Shown here: positions 56,508-64,000 of the stretch, in pieces
Layout of the letters: each line of letters starts with the position of its first letter
How positions within the stretch are numbered: position 1 is the stretch's first letter
Assembly (NCBI GenBank): GCA_944323485.1
Contig: CALUSR010000001.1
Span: 130,437 to 194,436 of the forward strand
Source: Candidatus Gastranaerophilales bacterium
Lineage (GTDB): Bacteria > Cyanobacteriota > Vampirovibrionia > Gastranaerophilales > CAJFVJ01
Length of the DNA: 64,000 nucleotides
Direction: 5' to 3'
Translations under genes and position numbers: made by a program
The notes under the pieces: model-generated
The model's input: the letters and a program-made list of their open reading frames with translations, nothing else
Told to the model about the DNA's origin: nothing
Database searches by the model: none

Positions 56508-57193
56508 AAGAAAAAAGAAATTTTTCAAAAAGAGGTACCGAAGATTACAACTGGGTTACAAGCCTTTTTCAGGCATTTGTCAGAACATTCATTCTCTACC
56601 CGTTTTTTATCTTATTCTATAAAGTGAAAGTTGAAGGATTTAAAAATATACCGCAGGACAGACCAATTCTTGTAGCGGCAAACCACCTTTCATACCTTGA
56701 TCCTCCGCTTATTGCCGCTGTAATGAAAAGAAATCTTGCCTATATGGCAAAAAAAGAGCTGTTTGAAGTACCTGTTTTAAGTTTTCTAATCTGGCACCTC
56801 GGAGCTTTTGCCGTAAACAGAGAAAAACTTGAAGTGTCGACAATAAAAACAGCCAAAGCAGTACTTTCAAATAAACACTGGACAATGGCACTCTTCCCTC
56901 AAGGCAAAAGAGTCCGCAACGGCTGCCTCGGGCATGTTTCAAAGGGTTTTGCATCTCTTGCAAAAATTTCAAAAACGGACATACTGCCTATCGGGCTTAC
57001 AGGAATTCAAAATACAGCCAAATGGCCTTTTCAGGGAAATGCAACCGTAAGAATAGGTACTCCTATTTCTTATGATTTGGAAATAGAAGAAATAGAAAAA
57101 CAATGGTCGGAACAAATCTGCAAACTTGCAGAACTCAAACCTGTTGAAAATCCAGAAGAACTCAACACCCATCCGGTACCGGCAAATGTATGA
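56504..57193 (+). CDS. plsC: 1-acyl-sn-glycerol-3-phosphate acyltransferase
   Basis: 229 residues. NHLSYLDPPL carries the NHx4D catalytic motif, LFPQGKRVRNG the EGTR-like motif, and LPIGLTG the third. A TM segment (FILYPFFILFYKVKV) precedes it. It converts lysophosphatidate to phosphatidate. ATG overlaps the aroA stop (ATGA). Confidence 0.93.
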   Translation: MKEKRNFSKRGTEDYNWVTSLFQAFVRTFILYPFFILFYKVKVEGFKNIPQDRPILVAANHLSYLDPPLIAAVMKRNLAYMAKKELFEVPVLSFLIWHLGAFAVNREKLEVSTIKTAKAVLSNKHWTMALFPQGKRVRNGCLGHVSKGFASLAKISKTDILPIGLTGIQNTAKWPFQGNATVRIGTPISYDLEIEEIEKQWSEQICKLAELKPVENPEELNTHPVPANV

Positions 57194-57761
57194 AGAGCTC
57201 GATGAAATAAGAAAAAATTGTGAAAACTGTCAAAACTGCCCTCTCGGCAAAACAAGAACCAAACTTGTATTCGGCTGCGGATTTCCTAATGATAAAATTA
57301 TGCTTATCGGAGAAGCCCCCGGTTACTGGGAAGACCAAAAAGGCATTCCATTTGTAGGCAAAGCAGGACAACTTCTTGATAAAATCCTTGAATGCCAAGG
57401 ATTTTCAAGAGATAAAAATATTTACATTACAAACACCGTAAAATGCCGCCCACCTGAAAACAGAGTGCCGGCACCGGAAGAAAAGAAGGCATGCCGGAGC
57501 TATCTTGATGCACAAATTGAACTTTTAAAACCTCGAATAATCCTTCTCTGCGGTGGGACAGCCGTACAATCTTTTTTGGATACAAATCTTGGAATAACAA
57601 AAGTCCGAGGGAAATGGTTTGATGGACCTTACAGTTCAAAGATGATGCCGATATTTCACCCGTCTTATCTTCTTAGAAACGACTCAAGAGAAAAAGGAAG
57701 TCCAAAATGGCTTATGTGGCAGGATATACAAGAAATAAAAAGGGCATATGATGCATTATAA
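57186..57761 (+). CDS. Uracil-DNA glycosylase, family 4 (Fe-S)
   Basis: 191 residues from ATG 57186; the frame reaches back to 57126, but that part overlaps plsC and lacks a ribosome site. Signatures: CENCQNCPLGKTRT (two of the 4Fe-4S ligands), GEAPGYWEDQKGIPFVGKAG, KCRPPENR and HPSYLL. It removes uracil from DNA. The start overlaps the plsC stop by 8 bp. Confidence 0.93.
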   Translation: MYEELDEIRKNCENCQNCPLGKTRTKLVFGCGFPNDKIMLIGEAPGYWEDQKGIPFVGKAGQLLDKILECQGFSRDKNIYITNTVKCRPPENRVPAPEEKKACRSYLDAQIELLKPRIILLCGGTAVQSFLDTNLGITKVRGKWFDGPYSSKMMPIFHPSYLLRNDSREKGSPKWLMWQDIQEIKRAYDAL

Positions 57762-58296
57762 CAACATTACAGAAAAAATATCATTTGAAATTCTGTCATC
57801 TGAAATTGGTCTAAAACCTGCTTCAGAAAGTGACATCGAATACATTATGGCTCAGGAACAATCCCCTGAAAATAATCAGTATGTTTCAAACTGGAGCAAA
57901 GAAGAACACCTCTGCACAATTAACTCAACAACAGGAAAAGAATTCATAATTTTTGACAGAAAAAATAATAAGGCAGCAGGCTTCGTAATTATCCTTGGGT
58001 TAAATAGCGATGATAATAATATACTTATTAAAAGATTGGTTATAACTGACAAAAATAAAGGTCTTGGCCGAAAAACTCTTGAACTGCTAAAAAAATGGGC
58101 TTTTGAAACTCTGCATGCCCACAGACTCTGGCTTGACGTAAAAGAATTCAATGAAAGGGCAAAACATCTATATCAATCAACGGGTTTTATTCTTGAAGGA
58201 AAAATGAGAGAATCAAAAAAAGAACCGGACGGTTCATATTCATCTTTTTATATATTATCCATTTTGGAAGACGAATATTATTCCTCTAAACAATAA
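57748..58296 (+). CDS. GNAT-family N-acetyltransferase
   Basis: 182 residues. GNAT core with the acetyl-CoA loop KNKGLGRKTLELLKKWAFE (Q/RxxGxG/A variant NKGLGR) and the closing HLYQSTGFILEGK. Substrate unknown; RimJ/SpeG-like members acetylate proteins or polyamines. Overlaps the udg gene by 14 bp; AAGGG precedes the ATG. Part of the aroA-plsC-udg-GNAT-mntR run. Confidence 0.85.
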   Translation: MMHYNNITEKISFEILSSEIGLKPASESDIEYIMAQEQSPENNQYVSNWSKEEHLCTINSTTGKEFIIFDRKNNKAAGFVIILGLNSDDNNILIKRLVITDKNKGLGRKTLELLKKWAFETLHAHRLWLDVKEFNERAKHLYQSTGFILEGKMRESKKEPDGSYSSFYILSILEDEYYSSKQ

Positions 58297-58305
58297 GGAG
58301 CTATG

Positions 58306-58734
58306 ATGGAAAAATTATCATCAAGTCTTGAAGACTACTTGGAAGCAATCTACAACGAAGTTGTAAAACAGGGATATGCTAAAGTTACTGATATCTCAAA
58401 TATGCTGAATGTTAAAAAAGCCTCCGTAACAGGTGCTCTCAACCAGCTTTCATCAAAAAAACTGATTAACTACATGCCCTATTCATCCATCACTCTGACC
58501 CCTGAAGGCGAAAAAATAGCAAAAGAAATTCTCAACAGACATGAAATCATGTCAAATTTTCTCATAAATATTTTATGCCTCTCAAAAGAAGAAGCTGCTG
58601 AAAATGCCTGCAAAATGGAACATATAATGAGCGAAAAAATGTTTGAAAGAATGACAAAACTATCAGAATTTATACAGAATTTATCTTCAGAACATCCAGA
58701 GATGAAAGAAAAACTGCAAAATCTATACAAATAA
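58306..58734 (+). CDS. DtxR/MntR-family metal-dependent regulator
   Basis: 142 residues from ATG 58306 (AAGGAG 5 nt upstream; ATG 58303 is only 2 nt from it). Winged-helix start SLEDYLEAIYNEVVKQ, recognition region VTDISNMLNVKKASVTGALN, then the dimerisation and metal domain with GHxxEN-like EAAENACKMEHIMSEKMFER. Length lacks the SH3-like third domain, so MntR-like. It would repress when Mn2+ or Fe2+ is bound. A DtxR-like palindrome follows at 58775. Confidence 0.88.
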   Translation: MEKLSSSLEDYLEAIYNEVVKQGYAKVTDISNMLNVKKASVTGALNQLSSKKLINYMPYSSITLTPEGEKIAKEILNRHEIMSNFLINILCLSKEEAAENACKMEHIMSEKMFERMTKLSEFIQNLSSEHPEMKEKLQNLYK

Positions 58735-58746
58735 ACTCATAGATAG

Positions 58747-58808
58747 TTGACAATGATTCTTTTTTATTTTAAAGTTAGTCATGCCTAACTAAATTAGTAA
58801 AAACTAAC
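58747..58808 (+). promoter_or_regulatory. Promoter with DtxR-like operators before His/Cys-rich gene
   Basis: TTGACA (58747-58752), 17 nt, TAAAGT (58770-58775). TTAGTCATGCCTAACTAA (58775-58792) matches the DtxR-box halves TTAG/CTAA with TTAGGC in the complement, and a second palindrome TTAGTAAAAACTAA is at 58794-58807. Repression from here of the gene at 58830 by the adjacent DtxR/MntR protein is likely. Confidence 0.6.
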
Positions 58809-58829
58809 TCTTATTTAAAGGATTATTTA

Positions 58830-60011
58830 ATGAAAATATCTTCTATCGGTAAATTTATTGACCAACCGCTGATAGTTAACTCTCTTCAGCGAAAAATGCC
58901 GGCTATTCTCATTGGCAGCGCCACAGCTTTTGGAGTTTATGATACATTTAAAAAACCAAAAGAAGAGAGAAAAACAGCCGCCACCAAAAATGCTATTACG
59001 CTCGCTGTCACTGTAGCCGCATCTCTTCTCGGGACACGCGGGCTAAAAATCAAAGGGAAACGCATTATTCCAGGGCTTATGGAAAATGTGCCAAAGTCAG
59101 ATGTAGTCAAAAAACAAACAGATGCAATCAATGACTTCATCAAAACATCAACCCCGAAAGACAATGAAATACTTACAATACTAAATAAAGCAAAAACAAA
59201 AATCCTGAACCTGAAAGAAGCAGACACCCTCATCAGCAAAATTCCAGAAGACACAAAAGGAAAACAGGAACTCTTTAATGTCATTTTCTCTCAGAACAAA
59301 GACATAACCTCAAAAGAAATTTTCTCCGAAATAGGAAGATTATCTCTAATGGGGGCAGTACCTGTTGCAGGCGGTATAACAGGAGGAATGATAGCGGACA
59401 AAGTCACAAAAACAGAAACAGAAGAATCAAAAGCAAACAAAATAAAAGAAGGCGTATATCAATATCTCGCAAATATTTTTATGTGCAATGTGGGAGCTGC
59501 AGGCGCTCTATTCGGAGCAGAACAACTCCAGAAAGCTGGCAAAATACAAAAGCTTACGCCAACAAAAAAACTCGGCGTAATATTAGGAGGCATCACCGCT
59601 ACCGGCATTATCGGCGGAAGCTATATAGCCAACTTCATAAGCAAAAAATTCCTCGACCCGATGTTTGATAAAGATAAACACCATAAAGGGCATGGAAAAA
59701 GTCTATATGCGGAAAGGAAACCGGAACCCCTTGACATTGCACTCCATGCCGATGATATCGCAACAGCAGGTGTTCTCTCGGGCTTCAAATGGATAGAACC
59801 TGCCCTGCCGATTATGTACCTGATTTCAGGATACCGGGCAGGTACCGGGTATAGAAACAACAACAAAGACCATCATCGCCATGCCTGCCATCACACAAAC
59901 TGCGCCGAAAAACAAAAAACTTGTGCGCCTCACATGAATATGACCGTTACAAGAAAGAATATATCAAAAGTCTACCGGCCGTTCTTTTCATCAAATTCAA
60001 ATAAAGCTTAA
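58830..60011 (+). CDS. Gly-rich membrane protein with His/Cys metal-binding tail
   Basis: 393 residues. Three or four hydrophobic, Gly-rich segments (ILIGSATAFGVYDTF, LMGAVPVAGGITGGMIADK, NVGAAGALFGAEQL, LGVILGGITATGIIGGSYI). Between and after them are metal-binding-like clusters: DKDKHHKGHGKS and the C-terminal KDHHRHACHHTNCAEKQKTC then APHMN. No family recognised. Its promoter carries DtxR-like boxes and it sits between a DtxR/MntR and a PerR-rubrerythrin pair. A role in metal uptake, storage or sensing is inference. Confidence 0.8.
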   Translation: MKISSIGKFIDQPLIVNSLQRKMPAILIGSATAFGVYDTFKKPKEERKTAATKNAITLAVTVAASLLGTRGLKIKGKRIIPGLMENVPKSDVVKKQTDAINDFIKTSTPKDNEILTILNKAKTKILNLKEADTLISKIPEDTKGKQELFNVIFSQNKDITSKEIFSEIGRLSLMGAVPVAGGITGGMIADKVTKTETEESKANKIKEGVYQYLANIFMCNVGAAGALFGAEQLQKAGKIQKLTPTKKLGVILGGITATGIIGGSYIANFISKKFLDPMFDKDKHHKGHGKSLYAERKPEPLDIALHADDIATAGVLSGFKWIEPALPIMYLISGYRAGTGYRNNNKDHHRHACHHTNCAEKQKTCAPHMNMTVTRKNISKVYRPFFSSNSNKA

Positions 60012-60033
60012 AAAAAATCCGACCAAAATAAAA

Positions 60034-60070
60034 AGGGAACTCTCTAAATAATGGAGTTCCCTCTGTTTTA
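60034..60070 (+). terminator. Terminator after His/Cys-rich gene
   Basis: AGGGAACTC (60034-60042) pairs with GAGTTCCCT (60054-60062), with a weak T-tail (CTGTTTTA). Confidence 0.65.
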
Positions 60071-60090
60071 TAAAAACAAAATCAAAACTC

Positions 60091-60149
60091 TTGCTTTTTT
60101 AAAATAAAATGCTATACTCTTAATAAGAATAATTCTTATTAAGAGTATA
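60091..60149 (+). promoter_or_regulatory. perR promoter with 37-bp palindromic operator
   Basis: TTGCTT (60091-60096), 16 nt, TATACT (60113-60118). A perfect inverted repeat with 18-bp arms around a central A spans 60113-60149, covering the -10 box; its core TAAGAATAATTCTTA fits a Fur/PerR 7-1-7 box (TGATAATNATTATCA) at 10 of 14 arm positions. Autorepression of perR is likely. Confidence 0.75.
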
Positions 60150-60153
60150 GGCA

Positions 60154-60606
60154 ATGAACAATAAAATGGTTGAAGAAAAAATCGAAAAGCTGAAAGAAGC
60201 CTGCAAAAAACAACATATGCGGGTGACAAATCAGCGCATCGAAATTCTCAAAGAGGTGGCTTCTTCAACTTCACACCCCGATGCTGAGGCTGTTTTTGAA
60301 GCAGTAAAATCAAAACTTCCGAACATATCAATTGATACGGTATATCGTACTCTTGCTTCGCTTGAAGATTTGAATATGATTTTCAGAGTCGATAACCAAC
60401 TACCGAAAGCAAGATTTGATGCTGATAAAACACCGCACCACCATTTTATTTGCACCAGATGCGGCGAGGTTTTTGATATTTTTGTCAACGAACGGGACAA
60501 AATCAAAATCCCTCAACAAGCATTTAAAATCGGCACGATCAAAGATGCGAACCTTCAGATAAGAGGAGTTTGCAACAAATGTAATGGAAAAAAGAAGGAG
60601 AACTAA
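60154..60606 (+). CDS. perR: Fur-family regulator, PerR-like
   Basis: 150 residues. Winged helix [38 protein letters not shown], then the metal site [15 protein letters not shown] and CNKCNGKK with CxxC pairs for structural zinc. Linkage to rubrerythrin and the operator suggest a PerR-type peroxide sensor, but Fur cannot be excluded. Ends 1 bp before the rubrerythrin ATG. Confidence 0.85.
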   Translation: MNNKMVEEKIEKLKEACKKQHMRVTNQRIEILKEVASSTSHPDAEAVFEAVKSKLPNISIDTVYRTLASLEDLNMIFRVDNQLPKARFDADKTPHHHFICTRCGEVFDIFVNERDKIKIPQQAFKIGTIKDANLQIRGVCNKCNGKKKEN

Positions 60607-60607
60607 G

Positions 60608-61147
60608 ATGGAATTCAAAGGAAGCAAAACTGAAAAAAACCTGCAAACAGCTTTCGCAGGAGAATCACAGGCGAGAAATAAATACACTTACTACGCCTCA
60701 CAGGCAAAAAAAGACGGATTTGTCCAAATTTCAAAAATATTTGAAGAAACAGCAAACAACGAAAAAGAACACGCAAAACTCTGGTTCAAACTTCTCCACG
60801 GCGGAAAAATCGCAGATACCATGGCAAACCTCGAAGATGCCGCAGCCGGCGAAAACTACGAATGGACGGATATGTATGCAACATTTGCCAAAGAAGCAAA
60901 AGAAGAAGGCTTCAACGACATAGCATTCCTATTTGAAAAAGTTGCACAAATAGAAAAAGAGCATGAAGAACGCTACAGAAAACTTCTGCAAAACATCAAA
61001 GACGAAAAAGTATTCCAAAAAGAAGAAAAAGTTGTATGGGAATGCTCAAACTGCGGCTTCAGCTTTGAAGGAACATCAGCTCCCGAAAAATGTCCTGTCT
61101 GCGCACATCCGAAAGCTTACTTCTTCATCAAAGCAAAAAACTACTAA
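60608..61147 (+). CDS. rbr: Rubrerythrin
   Basis: 179 residues from ATG 60608, after GAAGGAG. A 24-nt longer frame overlaps perR. Diiron four-helix bundle with [34 protein letters not shown] and [15 protein letters not shown], then a rubredoxin domain [20 protein letters not shown]. It reduces peroxide using NADH-linked electron donors, protecting anaerobes. Operon with perR. Confidence 0.97.
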   Translation: MEFKGSKTEKNLQTAFAGESQARNKYTYYASQAKKDGFVQISKIFEETANNEKEHAKLWFKLLHGGKIADTMANLEDAAAGENYEWTDMYATFAKEAKEEGFNDIAFLFEKVAQIEKEHEERYRKLLQNIKDEKVFQKEEKVVWECSNCGFSFEGTSAPEKCPVCAHPKAYFFIKAKNY

Positions 61148-61186
61148 TATTTTCAATAAGTCCATTGAACCTGACACTCCAATGTC

Positions 61187-61213
61187 AAAAGCAGGCTAAA
61201 AAGCCTGCTTTTT
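61187..61213 (+). terminator. Terminator after perR-rbr
   Basis: AAAAGCAGGCT (61187-61197) pairs with AGCCTGCTTTT (61202-61212), followed by T's. It also faces the convergent efflux operon. Confidence 0.9.
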
Positions 61214-61219
61214 AATATT

Positions 61220-62785
61220 TTATGACTGCACCTGCTTCTCTTTCTTTTCTTTTTTTATCTTGAGGAAAAACGCAAGAGGCGTCAACAAAAATGCAATAAG
61301 AGCAAACAGCTGGAAAACATCAACAAATGCATAAACCTTCGACTGCTCCAACAGCTGATTATAAAGCATAACATTCGCCTTCTTAGCAGCTACAACGGAA
61401 GAAAAATTTGTCATCAACGAAGAAGTCATTGCCTCAAGACGATGTAAAAATATCGGATTGAAATGACTCATATTATCAACAAGATAAGTCTGATGCAGCT
61501 GGGATAACCTTGCAACAAAAGTCGATGACAACGAAGTAATAAACGCAGTCGCAACACACTTTGACAAACTATGCAAACCTGCACCGTTAGACATCTCAGA
61601 CTTTGGAAGCGTTCCGAGGGTTAAAGCTGATATAGGAATGAATGTCAGAATAACTCCGACGCCGAGCAAAACATTCGGGAAAACAATATAGCTGAACGAC
61701 GTTGATACAGAAATACCCGCATACATAAACGTCGCTATCCCCAATATTGCAAACCCTATCGAAATCAGCAATCTGTTATCAACATAGTTCACAAGCTCTC
61801 CGACAATAAATAACATGACAATGCAGGAAATTGCCCTCGGTGCCAGAGATAAACCGCTCAATGTGGCAGTATAACCCATTATACTCTGCAAATAAGCCGG
61901 CAGCTGAACTATTGTGACATAAATTATCATATTGATGAAAGAACCCAGTATGGTGCCTATAACAAAATTTTTATCCTTGAATACCCTCAAATTTACTATC
62001 GCATGCTCATACTCAAGCTCCCAAACAAAGAAAAATATCATTGAGAACACAGATATAAAAGTCAACACGCAAATCCAAGGCGTTCCAAACCAGTCATACT
62101 GCTGACCTTTATCAAGGACTATCTGCATGTTCAAAAGCCATAACACAAGGAAAGACAGCCCGACAATATCAACTCTCTTGCTTACCCGTCTTGTTCTCTC
62201 CTGTTTTATCGCCTGCTCCACAAGCATAAGCGATATAATACCGGCAGGCAAATTGATTATAAATATCCACTGCCATGACAAGTTATCAACCAGAAAACCT
62301 CCGACAGTAGGACCGAGAATAGATGTTGTCATTACGGCAAATGCAAACACCGCCATCGCACGTCCCTTCTGTTCTGAAGGAAATGCCTGCAGCAAAATGG
62401 ATTGAGATAAAGGCATCATAGGACCGCCCCCAATTCCCTGAATAACACGCCCCAGAATAAGCATATTCAAATTCTGCGCCATAAGACAAATTATAGAACC
62501 GCATATAAAAATCATTATGAAAATTTTCAGGAAGTTTTTCCTCCCCATAATATTCTCAAACCATCCCGTAAGCGGCAGCAAAATAGCATTTGCAATCATA
62601 TAACTCGTGATAACCCAGTTCACTTCTTCATGAGTCGAACCAAATGACCCTGCGATATGAGGAAGAGCAACGTTGGTAGCTGATGTTGCAAGCATTGCAA
62701 ATGATGTAGGCACCATAATAGCAAGTGCCACAAGCCATACAGGGATTTGTTTTATTTCCGGTAATTCTGAAACACTGCTGCTCAT
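61220..62785 (-). CDS. emrB: MFS multidrug efflux transporter, DHA2/EmrB type
   Basis: 521 residues, 14 TM helices. Motif C GxxxGPxxGG is seen as SILGPTVGGFL, and motif A-like GRxxGK sequences near ENIMGRKNFL. It exports drugs or toxic compounds with protons. ATG overlaps the emrA stop (ATGA), so the two are an EmrAB-type pair; an outer membrane channel gene is not in the window. Confidence 0.9.
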   Translation of the reverse strand: MSSSVSELPEIKQIPVWLVALAIMVPTSFAMLATSATNVALPHIAGSFGSTHEEVNWVITSYMIANAILLPLTGWFENIMGRKNFLKIFIMIFICGSIICLMAQNLNMLILGRVIQGIGGGPMMPLSQSILLQAFPSEQKGRAMAVFAFAVMTTSILGPTVGGFLVDNLSWQWIFIINLPAGIISLMLVEQAIKQERTRRVSKRVDIVGLSFLVLWLLNMQIVLDKGQQYDWFGTPWICVLTFISVFSMIFFFVWELEYEHAIVNLRVFKDKNFVIGTILGSFINMIIYVTIVQLPAYLQSIMGYTATLSGLSLAPRAISCIVMLFIVGELVNYVDNRLLISIGFAILGIATFMYAGISVSTSFSYIVFPNVLLGVGVILTFIPISALTLGTLPKSEMSNGAGLHSLSKCVATAFITSLSSTFVARLSQLHQTYLVDNMSHFNPIFLHRLEAMTSSLMTNFSSVVAAKKANVMLYNQLLEQSKVYAFVDVFQLFALIAFLLTPLAFFLKIKKEKKEKQVQS

Positions 62786-63969
62786 CTTACTTTTACTTCC
62801 GGAATTACTGACATACCAGGAACTATATTGTATTGAGAATAGTCTTCATCAAACACAATCTTTACAGGCACACGCTGTACTATCTTTACATAACTGCCAA
62901 CAGCATTCTCAGGAGGAAACAAACTTGCTTTTGCTCCGGTTGCCCTTTGTATACTGTCAACTTTGCCCTTGAAAACCTTATGCGGATAAGTATCAATTTT
63001 TATAGATACGGGCTGACCTGGTTTCATGCTCTCAAGCTGTGTTTCTTTGAAGTTCGCAACTACCCAAACTTTTGTCGGAACTATCGCCAAAAGGGGTTGC
63101 GCTACATTTACATAATTCCCTTTTTCTACACTTCTCGCCGTTACATTTCCTTCCTGAGGAGCATAAATCTTTGTATAAGAAAGATTAAGCTTCGCCTGCT
63201 CAACCTCAGCTTCGAGTCTTTTTATCTCAGCTTCAACAGCAGCCTTTCTGGCCTTTGATGATTGCAAAGAAGATTCACTGGCTTTTACTCTGTCATTTGC
63301 CGAATTATAATTTGCCTGTGCCACATGCAAATTTGTCATGCTGTTGTCATAATCCTGTTTTGAAACTATTCCTTCTTTATACATATCGTTGTATCTTTTG
63401 TAGTCCTCTTTTGCAAAATTCAGCTTGGACTGCGTAGAATGAATATCTTGAGAATACTGGCTTAATGTTGCTTCATTTTGTTCAACCTGCTTATCTGTCA
63501 TATTCAAAGATGCTTTTGCCTCCTGCAACTTTGCCTCTGCCTGTGCAAGTTTGACTTCATAATCCTTCGGGTCTATTTCAGCTATCAGCTGACCTTCCTC
63601 AAGATGCTGGTTATCATCAACATACAGATTGATTATCTGACCTTCAACACGTGGGGCAACGGAAATAATATGCCCCTCAACAAACGCATCATCCGTTGAC
63701 TGATAAAAATAGGAATGGATGGTAAAATATACCCCGCCCAAAAATACCAGCACAGCGGCAAGAATAGGAAGAAGAACTCTTTTTTTCTTCATCTTCTTCT
63801 TTAATTTTTTATTTTCTTTTGTTTCCTTCTGATCTTTTTGCTCTTTTTGAGATTTCTCTTCAGTTTGATTTTTTTCGTTTTTCACCGGCTGTCCCTGATG
63901 AAAAAACGGTTTATCTCCGGACTGTTCCGGTTGCTCGGGTTGTTTAGGACTATTCAAATTATCGCTCAT
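62782..63969 (-). CDS. emrA: HlyD/EmrA-family membrane fusion protein
   Basis: 395 residues. A Lys/Gln/Glu-rich cytoplasmic head of about 65 residues precedes one TM segment (VLLPILAAVLVFLGGVYFTI), then the lipoyl-like halves DDAFVEGHIISVAPRVEGQI and KIYAPQEGNVTARSVEKGNY flanking a long coiled coil. It bridges EmrB to an outer channel or envelope. The long charged head is unusual. GAGGAA precedes the ATG; upstream promoter lies at or beyond the window end. Confidence 0.9.
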   Translation of the reverse strand: MSDNLNSPKQPEQPEQSGDKPFFHQGQPVKNEKNQTEEKSQKEQKDQKETKENKKLKKKMKKKRVLLPILAAVLVFLGGVYFTIHSYFYQSTDDAFVEGHIISVAPRVEGQIINLYVDDNQHLEEGQLIAEIDPKDYEVKLAQAEAKLQEAKASLNMTDKQVEQNEATLSQYSQDIHSTQSKLNFAKEDYKRYNDMYKEGIVSKQDYDNSMTNLHVAQANYNSANDRVKASESSLQSSKARKAAVEAEIKRLEAEVEQAKLNLSYTKIYAPQEGNVTARSVEKGNYVNVAQPLLAIVPTKVWVVANFKETQLESMKPGQPVSIKIDTYPHKVFKGKVDSIQRATGAKASLFPPENAVGSYVKIVQRVPVKIVFDEDYSQYNIVPGMSVIPEVKVR

Positions 63970-64000
63970 AATTTCCTCTTCTTATATTTTATATCTGCAT

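Overview
The window looks like chromosomal DNA of a low-GC bacterium of the Vampirovibrionia/Melainabacteria type (gut Gastranaerophilales-like). That placement is inference. It rests on a cyanobacteria-like RNA polymerase omega subunit, Cys-type L28, IleS with an HxGT signature, GH57 and TPR proteins, and a tandem family of proteins beginning MGL(A/S)ASQA that I associate with this lineage. A search with the 16S gene (44812-46336) would settle it.

Layout. 1-12.4 kb: a partial helical-repeat gene, two small membrane proteins, a glycosyltransferase, an XRE regulator behind three phased repeats, a dacB-nitrilase-valS cluster, yihY-nrnA, panE, and a ylqD-rimM-trmD operon. 12.4-17 kb: an amino-acid-binding lipoprotein, a structured non-coding stretch with an RNA candidate, a pseudopilin gene, a cluster of dispersed palindromic repeats, a possibly leaderless formyltransferase gene, and a secreted protein. 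17-35.4 kb: a large exported TPR protein whose reading frame seems to start at ATT, a lipoprotein, rpmA/rplU, a sugar isomerase-like protein, a REC plus degenerate GGDEF protein, GH57, ileS, an orphan SIS protein, rpoZ, a sugar-binding lipoprotein, an acidic bitopic protein, and a CDF transporter fused to CBS and CorC domains. 35.4-41.4 kb: recA, rny (apparently started at ATC), ymdB-like, a PHP phosphoesterase, and a TPR protein. 41.4-46.5 kb: one rRNA operon on the minus strand (16S-23S-5S, no spacer tRNA) with a clear promoter. 47-51.3 kb: three tandem MGL-family paralogues plus small proteins. 51.2-54.8 kb: ribF, rpmB, rplA, rplK, nusG, secE, tRNA-Trp, rpmG. 54.9-55.1 kb: a MITE-like insertion. 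55.2-64 kb: aroA-plsC-udg-GNAT-DtxR/MntR, a His/Cys-rich membrane protein behind a DtxR-like box, perR-rubrerythrin behind a 37-bp palindrome, and an EmrAB-type efflux pair.

How the genes work together. Translation genes dominate (valS, ileS, trmD, rimM, five ribosomal proteins, nusG, tRNA-Trp, rRNA). The 58-61 kb block reads as a metal and peroxide homeostasis locus: two metal-sensing regulators, a putative metal-binding membrane protein and rubrerythrin. The most unusual signals are the two genes with ideal Shine-Dalgarno sequences exactly 8 nt before ATT or ATC, the tandem MGL family, the metal locus membrane protein, the CDF-CBS-CorC fusion, and the MITE carrying the same palindromic half-sites that are scattered elsewhere in the window.
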